From PALSA-607 sp036510735 (GTDB taxonomy: Bacteria; Actinomycetota; Actinomycetes; Acidothermales; Acidothermaceae): DNA of 15,250 nt. The notes beneath the pieces are model-generated. The model was not told where the DNA came from. It made no database searches and was given only the letters and a program-made list of their open reading frames with translations. Positions 6,602 through 11,845 of the stretch are shown here, piece by piece (positions within the stretch are counted from its first letter, which is position 1; each line of letters opens with the position of its first letter). The stretch lies in the NCBI GenBank assembly GCA_036510735.1, contig DATCDK010000069.1:1-15250 (forward strand). Direction: 5' to 3'. Position numbers and translations under genes: made by a program.

Positions 6602-7109
6602 TACTGGACGCCCTGACCTTGACGCCGTCGCTGCGACGGGTTTGAGCTTGGGCATCGCGGCGTCCCGCTGGAACAGCGAGGTCGTCGAGGCCCTGCTCGA
6701 ACGGGCACTTGAGGCGGCTCGCGCATCCGGCGTACCCAAGCCCACCGTCGTCCGGGTTGCAGGTGCATTGGAGTTGGCCGTGATTGCCCAGCAGCTCGCT
6801 GTCGACCACGACGCAGTCGTCTGTCTTGGCGCGGTCATCAAGGGCGGCACGCCGCACTTCGACTATGTCTGCGACGCGGTGACCGCAGGACTCACTCGTA
6901 TTGCGCTGGACGCCGCGACCCCGATCGGCAACGGTGTATTGACTTGTGACAACCTTGCGCAGGCTTTGGACCGCTGCGGCTTGCCCGACAGCGCAGAGGA
7001 CAAGGGATGGGAGGCGACGGTGGCCGCGCTGGATTCCGCGCTTGTGTTGCGCGATCTGCGACATCGAAAGGCTTCCGTCGGTCCAGGATTTGGGCCGACG
7101 GCAAACTGA
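6594..7109 (+). CDS. ribH: 6,7-dimethyl-8-ribityllumazine synthase
   Basis: This 171-residue enzyme condenses 5-amino-6-ribitylaminouracil with dihydroxybutanone phosphate to give lumazine, the RibE substrate. It normally forms pentamers or icosahedral shells. Signatures are AASRWNSEV, RVAGALEL, GAVIKGGTPHFDYVC (catalytic H88), TPIGNGVLTCDNL and GLPDSAEDKG. RVAGALEL replaces the commoner V-P-G-A-x-E at the substrate loop, a small deviation. The start is in the third unit of the 17-nt repeat, either ATG 6594 or the in-frame GTG 6591. No strong ribosome-binding site is visible, so translation may depend on coupling to ribBA. Length is slightly above the usual 155-160 because of both termini. 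Confidence 0.95.
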   Translation: MTGTGRPDLDAVAATGLSLGIAASRWNSEVVEALLERALEAARASGVPKPTVVRVAGALELAVIAQQLAVDHDAVVCLGAVIKGGTPHFDYVCDAVTAGLTRIALDAATPIGNGVLTCDNLAQALDRCGLPDSAEDKGWEATVAALDSALVLRDLRHRKASVGPGFGPTAN

Positions 7110-7142
7110 GTCGCGCCGTCCCCGATCCGAGAGGCAACCACC

Positions 7143-8018
7143 GTGCTGTCCCTAGTTCTGCCCAAAGGCTCGCTCGAAGCCGCCACGCTTGAGTTGTTCG
7201 AAGCCGCTGACTTGCGGGTGAGCCGCGGGTCTGACCGCGACTATCACGCGTCGATCGACGATCCGCGGATTGACACCGTGCGGTTCCTGCGGCCGCAGGA
7301 GATCCCGACGTACGTCGAGCAAGGTCTGTTCGACCTCGGCATCACCGGACGTGACTGGATCACCGAGACCGACGCCGACGTGGTGTCCGTGGGCGAACTC
7401 GAGTATTCGAAGGCAACGAGCAATCCGGTGCGGATCGTCCTCGCAGTGGTCAAGGACCACGCGGCGAGCCGGGGCAGTGAGCTGCCCGACGGCGTCCGTG
7501 TCTCAACGGAATTCCCGCAACTGACCAAGCGCTACTTCGAGAGCATCGGGGTGCAGGCCAAGATCGTGCCGAGCTACGGTGCGACTGAGGCGAAGGTGCC
7601 CGACATCGTCGACGCCATCGTCGACCTCACCGAGACCGGCACCAGCCTGCGCAAGCACGGTCTGAAAATCATCGACACCTTGCTGACGTCGCGCACCGAA
7701 CTCATCACGAACGCGGCCGCGTACGCCGATGTCGAGAAACGGGCCGCGATGGACGACGTGATGTTGCTGCTGCGCGGGGCCGTGCGGGCCCGTGGCAACG
7801 TCCTCATCAAGCTCAACGTCGACGACACACAGTTGGCCGCGGTGTTGGCCGTGCTGCCATCGATGGGTTCCCCGACAGTGACGGCGTTGGCGTCCGGCGA
7901 CATGCACGCGGTCGAGTCGGTGGTGCCCAAGCGCGGCGTCAACACGTTGATCCCGACGCTGAAGGCCGCCGGTGCGCGCGACATCCTCGAGATTGCGATC
8001 TCGAAGATCGTCGAGTGA
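7143..8018 (+). CDS. hisG: ATP phosphoribosyltransferase (long form), first step of histidine synthesis
   Basis: The enzyme joins ATP and PRPP to phosphoribosyl-ATP. The N terminus LSLVLPKGSLEAATLELF, GLFDLGITGRDWI, and the PRPP-binding segment VDAIVDLTETGTSLRKHGL are typical. At 291 residues it is the long, HisZ-independent form. The C-terminal ACT-like regulatory domain (about 210-290, from VLIKLNVDDTQL onward, including PSMGSPTVTAL) is the site where histidine inhibits in this class. GTG 7143 follows GAGAGG (7129-7134) by 8 nt. The gap after ribH is 33 nt and holds no hisE, which is often found at this spot in actinobacteria. The stop codon abuts the stop of the convergent - strand gene. 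Confidence 0.95.
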   Translation: MLSLVLPKGSLEAATLELFEAADLRVSRGSDRDYHASIDDPRIDTVRFLRPQEIPTYVEQGLFDLGITGRDWITETDADVVSVGELEYSKATSNPVRIVLAVVKDHAASRGSELPDGVRVSTEFPQLTKRYFESIGVQAKIVPSYGATEAKVPDIVDAIVDLTETGTSLRKHGLKIIDTLLTSRTELITNAAAYADVEKRAAMDDVMLLLRGAVRARGNVLIKLNVDDTQLAAVLAVLPSMGSPTVTALASGDMHAVESVVPKRGVNTLIPTLKAAGARDILEIAISKIVE

Positions 8019-8240
8019 TCAGTACTGCGGTGTGCGGGCCTCGCGGTCGGAGCGCCGCAGCCGCGGGATCACCCCAGTAAGGCCGAGTGCGAGACCGATC
8101 GCCAGGCCGATAAGCGGAAGCGCGATCTCACTGGCGACGCTGAGCTTCCAGACGTTCATGATCTGCAGGTCGATCGTCAAGAACCCGCCAAAGATCAGGC
8201 CGCTGATGGCACCGAGTACCGGCCGCCCGCGCCGCCTCAC
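8019..8240 (-). CDS. Small two-helix membrane protein, function unknown
   Basis: The predicted product has 73 residues. The GTG start (8238-8240) overlaps the stop of the upstream - strand gene as GTGA, a usual sign of translational coupling. Two hydrophobic stretches are seen, about residues 8-28 (starting VLGAISGLIFGGF) and 38-58 (EIALPLIGLAIGLALGLTG). A basic tail RLRRSDREAR follows, predicted to face the cytoplasm. The basic N terminus MRRRGR suggests that both ends are inside. The frame is open far upstream on this strand (to 9110), but that extension overlaps the better-supported neighbour and looks like shadow sequence. I do not recognise the family. It resembles the small glycine-rich membrane proteins often encoded as partners of secreted proteins. 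Confidence 0.6.
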   Translation of the reverse strand: MRRRGRPVLGAISGLIFGGFLTIDLQIMNVWKLSVASEIALPLIGLAIGLALGLTGVIPRLRRSDREARTPQY

Positions 8241-8863
8241 GGCAACGCCTTCGCAATGCCGGCGAACACGATGCCGATCGCGCCGAGGATGGTGCCGATG
8301 ACGGCGACGATGCCGACTGGCGACGACACGATCGAACCTGTGAAGCGCAGGTCCATCGAACCCGAGCAGGTGCCCTCGTCGCTGCTGTTGTAGCCGGTCA
8401 TGTGGTACGTGCCAGGCGGCACCAGCTTCAAGGCCGAGGGGATCTTGGCGACCCCGGACTTGGAGACCTTGTTCGACGCATTCTTCGACGGGCCCCAGGT
8501 CTTCGCCGTAACGCTGACCAGGCCGAGATGGATGACGATGTCGCCCTGGTTGCCGTGGATGGCGGTCGGCACACTGCCCTCCCAGTGCACGTCGCCCTCG
8601 CGCAGCATGGTGACCTTGGCGTCGTTGGCGTTCACCGAGACCGTCTTTCCGGCGTCTGAGCCGGTGCCGACGATCGTCGCCGACCCAGCACAGTTGGTGG
8701 TGTTGGTCGTGAACGTCGCGGCCGCGGGCCCGGCCATGGCAAGCAAGCTGCCGCCGCCCAAGACTGCCGCCGCTACCAGCCGGATCGCCCATCGACGGCT
8801 GGCGCGCGGTCGCGATGGGTGCGCGCCGGTAGCGCGAGACGGGCGAAAACGGGTCAACCGCAT
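8237..8863 (-). CDS. Secreted or membrane-anchored protein with signal peptide and C-terminal helix, function unknown
   Basis: With ATG 8861-8863 as start the protein has 208 residues. Residues 24-49 form a signal peptide: an arginine-rich n-region ending SRRWAIR, a hydrophobic core and a PAAA cleavage motif before TFTT. The mature part (50-177) is rich in Thr, Ser, Val and Gly and looks like a beta-rich domain. It has just two cysteines (C58 and C166), a possible disulfide pair. Residues 178-204 are a Gly/Ile/Val-rich hydrophobic helix ending AKALP, so the protein is probably anchored with its domain outside. No known enzymatic motif is recognised. Start choice is uncertain: no Shine-Dalgarno precedes ATG 8863, and GTG 8878 and TTG 8905 are in-frame alternatives. 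It forms an operon with the 73-residue membrane protein and is divergent from infC. Confidence 0.72.
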   Translation of the reverse strand: MRLTRFRPSRATGAHPSRPRASRRWAIRLVAAAVLGGGSLLAMAGPAAATFTTNTTNCAGSATIVGTGSDAGKTVSVNANDAKVTMLREGDVHWEGSVPTAIHGNQGDIVIHLGLVSVTAKTWGPSKNASNKVSKSGVAKIPSALKLVPPGTYHMTGYNSSDEGTCSGSMDLRFTGSIVSSPVGIVAVIGTILGAIGIVFAGIAKALP

Positions 8864-8893
8864 GCGTGACGAAACCACGGCGCGGCGTCGGTG

Positions 8894-8905
8894 TTGAATA
8901 GTCAA
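8894..8905. promoter_or_regulatory. Short AT-rich dyad in the divergent intergenic region
   Basis: TTGA-ATAG-TCAA is a perfect 4+4 inverted repeat and the most AT-rich spot between the - strand cassette and infC. On the - strand it reads TTGACT, like a -35 hexamer, though no good -10 lies 17 nt further. It could be an operator or simply promoter sequence. Confidence 0.25.
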
Positions 8906-8928
8906 TTCTGACGACCTGGATCGCCTGG

Positions 8929-8934
8929 TAGTCT
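8929..8934 (+). promoter_or_regulatory. Putative -10 box (TAGTCT) of the infC operon promoter
   Basis: TAGTCT fits TAnnnT and is followed by a leader of about 265 nt before infC. The -35 region is weak: CTGACG at 8908-8913 with a 15-nt spacer is the nearest match. The position just upstream of a structured leader makes it the likely operon promoter. Confidence 0.45.
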
Positions 8935-8940
8935 CTTGGG

Positions 8941-9206
8941 GCGACCGGTGCCGCGCTCACGCGTGGTATCCGCAAGTGGAGGCTCCCTCCCACCTCTTCG
9001 ACGTCCGCGTCGAAAGGTTCGGTCGGCCGCCGCGGCCAGGTGCTGCGGTTTGTGGCGACGCGTGCACCCCGGTGCAGGCGGCGTCTGGCCTTGCCGTAGG
9101 AGCCCCGCATGCGACGTCGTGCGGGGCTTTTTGCGTGTCTGGGCGAGGAAGCCTTGGCGTGCGTACCGCCGGCGGATCGTTCTTATCCAACCCAGTAGGA
9201 GGTCTC
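8941..9206 (+). promoter_or_regulatory. Structured infC leader, candidate attenuator or ribosomal-protein leader
   Basis: This stretch without a convincing gene holds several perfect hairpins. TTCGACG/CGTCGAA lies at 8997-9014 with a UCCG loop. GGCCG/CGGCC lies at 9025-9037. A two-level stem pairs GACGC 9057-9061 with GCGTC 9081-9085 and encloses TGCACC/GGTGCA 9063-9076. A terminator-like hairpin follows at 9101-9132. In Bacillus the infC-rpmI-rplT operon is controlled by L20 through attenuation in such a leader. A similar logic is inferred here, but no similarity to that specific L20 leader was established. The open frame through this region from GTG 8976 is not considered coding. Confidence 0.55.
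9101..9132 (+). terminator. Intrinsic terminator-like hairpin upstream of infC (attenuator candidate)
   Basis: AGCCCCGCA (9101-9109) pairs perfectly with TGCGGGGCT (9120-9128) and is followed by a run of five T (9128-9132). It lies 75 nt before the infC start and downstream of the putative promoter, so it would end transcripts early unless suppressed. Its 10-nt loop contains the palindrome CGACGTCG (9112-9119). Part of that palindrome can also pair with 8999-9005 in the first leader hairpin. Confidence 0.7.
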
Positions 9207-10124
9207 ATCAGCGTCGAGCCCCGCATCAACGACCGGATCCGTGTTCCTGAGGTTCGGCTCGTCGGTCCCAACGGCGAGCAGGTCGGCATCGTCCGCATTG
9301 AAGACGCTCTTCGTCTCGCCGAAGAAGCAGATCTTGATCTCGTCGAGGTCGCCCCCATGGCAAGGCCGCCCGTGGCCAAGCTCATGGACTACGGCAAGTT
9401 CAAGTACGAGTCCGCGGTGAAAGCCCGCGAGGCCCGCAAGAACCAGGCGCAGACCGTCATCAAAGAGATGAAGCTCCGACCGAAGATCGACGTGCACGAC
9501 TACGAGACCAAGAAGGGTCACGTCGTGCGCTTCCTCAAGGAAGGCGACAAGGTCAAGATCACCATCATGTTCCGTGGTCGCGAGCAGTCGCGGCCGGAGA
9601 TGGGCGCCCGGCTACTCCAGCGGCTCGCCGAAGATGTCGTCGAACTCGGCTTCGTCGAATCGGCACCCAAGCTCGACGGCAGAAACATGATCATGGTGTT
9701 GGGCCCGCATAAGAAGAAGGCCGACTTCAGGGCGGAGCGGGCTGCTGGCCGCGCGCACGATGACCACGATCTTGCGCATGAGTTGCTGACCGAGCACGCC
9801 CCGGCGACAGCTGCGCCCACGCCGGCACAAACAGCCGCACCACGGCCCGCCGCAGCGGCGGCTCCGTCGGTAGTGGCAGCAGCGCCGGAGGTCGAGCAAG
9901 CGGTGCCCGACGTGCCGCTGGTCGACGAACCCGCGGCAGTCGACGAGACCACACCATCGCCCACCAAGACTGCAGCGAAGGCAGCAGCACCCAAGGTGCC
10001 GGCGCCGCGCGCACCGGCAAAGGCGCCAGCAAAGGCCGCCGCCCCGAAGGCGCCGCCGAAGCCGAGAGCGCCGGCCGCCAAGAAGGTCAGCCAGCCAGCG
10101 GACGGCGCGGAGACACCCGCCTGA
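9207..10124 (+). CDS. infC: Translation initiation factor IF-3 with long Ala/Pro/Lys-rich tail, ATC start
   Basis: IF3 binds the 30S subunit, blocks premature 50S joining and checks start codon and initiator tRNA. The N-domain (about 1-78) has RINDRIRVPEVRLVG, DLVEVAP, ARPPVAKLMDYGKFKYE. The C-domain (about 85-170) has KLRPKIDVHDYETKKGH and MFRGREQSRPEMG, ending at MIMVLGPHKKK. The start is placed at ATC 9207, four nt after AGGAGG (9197-9202). The sequence from there (SVEPRINDRIRV) lines up with the normal IF3 N terminus and no ATG, GTG or TTG fits. Rare start codons on infC are a known autoregulation device (ATT in E. coli). From about residue 172 to 305 there is an unusual low-complexity tail, first acidic/histidine-rich and then rich in Ala, Pro and Lys, so the protein is much longer than the usual 180-200 residues. 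Confidence 0.93.
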   Translation: MSVEPRINDRIRVPEVRLVGPNGEQVGIVRIEDALRLAEEADLDLVEVAPMARPPVAKLMDYGKFKYESAVKAREARKNQAQTVIKEMKLRPKIDVHDYETKKGHVVRFLKEGDKVKITIMFRGREQSRPEMGARLLQRLAEDVVELGFVESAPKLDGRNMIMVLGPHKKKADFRAERAAGRAHDDHDLAHELLTEHAPATAAPTPAQTAAPRPAAAAAPSVVAAAPEVEQAVPDVPLVDEPAAVDETTPSPTKTAAKAAAPKVPAPRAPAKAPAKAAAPKAPPKPRAPAAKKVSQPADGAETPA

Positions 10125-10135
10125 TCGTCCAGCTA

Positions 10136-10207
10136 CACCGCACGGTTCCACCGCACCGCTAGCCCGCACTGCACAGCAGAGCTGCACTGCCTTCACAGCA
10201 GAGCTGC
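10136..10207 (+). repeat. Short direct repeats filling the infC-rpmI gap
   Basis: CACCGCAC occurs at 10136-10143 and 10149-10156 (13-nt period). CACAGCAGAGCTGC occurs at 10172-10185 and 10194-10207 (22-nt period). Together they make up much of the 108-nt space between infC and rpmI. They may be slippage products or part of a folded mRNA segment. No promoter is apparent here. Confidence 0.6.
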
Positions 10208-10232
10208 CGAGACGAAGGAGACGACGGCGACC

Positions 10233-10427
10233 ATGCCGAAGAACAAGACCCATAGCGGTGCCAAGAAGCGATTTTGGATCAGCGGCGCGGGGAAGGTGAT
10301 GCGCCGCCGTGCGCATCGCAACCACTACCTCGAGCACAAGCCGTCGACTCTGACGCGCCGCCTCAACAACGAGGTCGTGGCGTCGGCGCCCGACGCCAAG
10401 CGCGCCAAGAAGCTGCTCGGTCTGTAG
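10233..10427 (+). CDS. rpmI: 50S ribosomal protein bL35
   Basis: This 64-residue basic protein has the family N terminus MPKNKTHSGAKKRF and the segment LEHKPSTLTRRL. Length and charge are normal. ATG 10233 follows AAGGAG (10215-10220) at a rather long 12-nt spacing. It is the second gene of the classic infC-rpmI-rplT operon. Trp15 in KKRFWISGAG sits where a Lys is more usual, a small variation. Confidence 0.96.
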   Translation: MPKNKTHSGAKKRFWISGAGKVMRRRAHRNHYLEHKPSTLTRRLNNEVVASAPDAKRAKKLLGL

Positions 10428-10452
10428 TTCGCCCCACTCGTCGTCCGATGAG

Positions 10453-10473
10453 CCGGCCCCATCGGGGCGCCGG
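10453..10473 (+). promoter_or_regulatory. Hairpin in the rpmI-rplT gap
   Basis: CCGGCCCC and GGGG-CG-CCGG form a stem of 4 + 4 base pairs with a 2-nt bulge and a 3-nt ATC loop, ending 7 nt before the rplT Shine-Dalgarno AAGGAG (10481-10486). There is no T run, so it is not a terminator. It could influence rplT translation or bind L20 (inference). Confidence 0.4.
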
Positions 10474-10493
10474 ACTGAACAAGGAGTTTCCAC

Positions 10494-10886
10494 GTGGCAC
10501 GCGTGAAGCGGGCGATTAACGCCCAGAAGAAGCGCCGGGTTGTCCTCGAGCGGGCAAGCGGGTACCGCGGCCAGCGCTCGCGGCTCTACCGCAAGGCCAA
10601 AGAGCAGCTGCTGCACTCGGCGACCTACAGCTACCGTGACCGTCGCGCACGCAAGGGCGACTTCCGCCGGCTGTGGATTCAGCGCATCAACGCGGCCGCG
10701 CGGCTGCACGACATGACCTACAACCGACTGATCCAAGGGCTGAAGGCCGCCGGCGTCGAGGTCGACCGCAAGAACCTCGCCGAACTCGCCGTCTCTGACG
10801 ACGCGGCGTTCGCGGTGCTGGTCGAGGTCGCGCGCAAGGCCCTGCCTGTTGCTCTGCCGGTCGCGGGCGCCGAGACCGCTGCCTGA
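10494..10886 (+). CDS. rplT: 50S ribosomal protein bL20
   Basis: This 130-residue very basic 23S rRNA-binding protein is essential for early 50S assembly and is the usual repressor of its own operon in several bacteria. Family features include MARVKRAINAQKKRR, RASGYRGQRSRLYRKAKEQLLHS (10554-10622) and FRRLWIQRINAAARLH with the C-domain KAAGVEVDRKNLAELA. The GTG start follows AAGGAG by 7 nt. A short Ala/Pro/Val tail after KAL makes it about 10 residues longer than usual. Only 4 nt separate its stop from the next start. Confidence 0.96.
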   Translation: MARVKRAINAQKKRRVVLERASGYRGQRSRLYRKAKEQLLHSATYSYRDRRARKGDFRRLWIQRINAAARLHDMTYNRLIQGLKAAGVEVDRKNLAELAVSDDAAFAVLVEVARKALPVALPVAGAETAA

Positions 10887-10890
10887 TCCG

Positions 10891-11784
10891 GTGTCTCCGG
10901 AGGTCGTCGGGTCGCGCAGCGAGCTGACCGACGTCCGGTCACCGCGGGTCAAGGCGGCGAAGCGGCTGCTCAAGCGGTCGTTTCGCGAGCAGGATCGTGC
11001 GTTCCTGGCCGAAGGGCCGCAGGCTGTCCGCGAGGCTCTGTTACATGCGGCAGAGTTCCATGCGGCAGAGCTCCATGCAGCACACAGCGGGCAGGGTGTT
11101 CGCGAACTCTTCGTCACGGCTGACGCCAGGGGGCGACACCCCGAGTTGATGGAGCGGGCGGTTGCCCTCGGCGTCCCCGTTCATCTCGCTAGTGGTGCAG
11201 TGCTTGGCGAGCTGTCCGAGACCGTGACCCCACAAGGCGTGGTGGCGGTCTGCGACGTCCTCGACGTCGCGTTGGCGGCGGCATTAGAGCTCAGCCGGGA
11301 CGCCGATGTGCCGGCGCTCATCGTCTTGCTGGCCGCCGTCCGCGACCCAGGCAATGCGGGAACCGTGCTGCGCACCGCCGATGCCGCGGGCGCGTCGGCA
11401 GTGGTGTTCAGCGACAACTCGGTCGATCCGTACAACGGTAAATGCGTGAGAGCCTCAGCGGGCAGCGTCTTTCACCTGCCGATCGTGGTTGGCGAACCGG
11501 TCGTCGCTGCCATCGCCACGTTGCGATCATCGGGGCACCACGTCTTCGCCGCAGACAGCAGGCCCGACGCGGTTAGCCTCGACGAGCTCGATCGCGATGG
11601 GCGACTCGCCCAGCCGACAACGTGGGTCTTCGGGAACGAGGCGTGGGGACTCCCGCCCGACGTCGTCGAGGCTGCCGACATCGCGGTCCGCGTGCCGATC
11701 TACGGCCGCGCCGAGAGCCTGAACCTCGCGGCCGCAGCTGCCGTCTGCCTCTACGCGTCGGCTCGCGCTCGTCGACCCGCGTGA
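10891..11784 (+). CDS. TrmH/SpoU-family RNA 2'-O-methyltransferase
   Basis: This 297-residue SPOUT enzyme uses SAM to methylate a ribose 2'-OH in rRNA or tRNA. The N-terminal L30e-like substrate-binding domain (about 12-120) starts with SPRVKAAKRLLKRSFREQDR and contains FLAEGPQAVREAL. The C-terminal knot domain (about 140-295) has the three family motifs: DPGNAGTVLRTADAAGA (N155), FGNEAWGLP (248-255) and AESLNLAAAAAVCLYA (274-289). The same gene follows rplT in other actinobacteria (tsnR-like annotations), but the exact target base cannot be read from sequence. GTG 10891 is chosen just after the rplT stop. An open frame from 10849 would overlap rplT by more than 30 nt. The N-terminal domain carries a 15-nt triplicated insert encoding HAAEF, HAAEL, HAAHS. 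Confidence 0.92.
   Translation: MSPEVVGSRSELTDVRSPRVKAAKRLLKRSFREQDRAFLAEGPQAVREALLHAAEFHAAELHAAHSGQGVRELFVTADARGRHPELMERAVALGVPVHLASGAVLGELSETVTPQGVVAVCDVLDVALAAALELSRDADVPALIVLLAAVRDPGNAGTVLRTADAAGASAVVFSDNSVDPYNGKCVRASAGSVFHLPIVVGEPVVAAIATLRSSGHHVFAADSRPDAVSLDELDRDGRLAQPTTWVFGNEAWGLPPDVVEAADIAVRVPIYGRAESLNLAAAAAVCLYASARARRPA
11044..11088 (+). repeat. 15-nt tandem repeat, three units, inside the TrmH-family gene
   Basis: Units catgcggcagagttc (11044-11058), catgcggcagagctc (11059-11073) and the diverged catgcagcacacagc (11074-11088) keep the frame and encode HAAEF, HAAEL, HAAHS near residues 52-66 in the substrate-binding domain. Units 1 and 2 differ at one base. Confidence 0.85.
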
Positions 11785-11810
11785 GCGGAGTGACGCCCCG
11801 TATCGGTGGG

Positions 11811-11816
11811 TAGTGT
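11811..11816 (+). promoter_or_regulatory. Putative -10 box (TAGTGT) before the histidine kinase gene
   Basis: TAGTGT fits TAnnnT. It would start a transcript near 11823, leaving a leader of about 23 nt that contains GGGAGG (11832-11837), the ribosome-binding site of the kinase. GTGACG at 11790-11795 is a weak -35 candidate with a 15-nt spacer. Confidence 0.4.
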
Positions 11817-11845
11817 TTTGATCACCCGATCGGGAGGCAGCTGCC

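Noticed and set aside
7988..8003. CGAGAT/ATCTCG hairpin near the hisG stop as a terminator
   Set aside because: The stem is only 6 bp, lies inside the hisG coding sequence and has no following T run.
8400..8897. 165-codon open frame on + between hisG and infC
   Set aside because: It is antisense to the signal-peptide gene and has no recognisable domain. The opposite strand shows a clear signal peptide and membrane helix.
8241..9110. N-terminal extension of the - strand frame ending at 8019 (363 codons in all)
   Set aside because: It overlaps the signal-peptide protein in another frame and the infC leader. Only the last 73 codons, after a GTGA overlap, look like a membrane protein.
8976..9206. 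GTG-initiated extension of infC upstream of ATC 9207
   Set aside because: The extra 77 residues do not match IF3 and are encoded by leader hairpins and a terminator.
10849..10890. Methyltransferase start at 10849
   Set aside because: It would overlap the 3' end of rplT by 38 nt and adds non-family residues. GTG 10891 directly follows the rplT stop.
9612..11117. 501-codon open frame on the - strand
   Set aside because: It lies opposite infC, rpmI, rplT and the methyltransferase gene, all clearly coding on +. The product is an arginine/leucine-rich shadow typical of GC-rich DNA.
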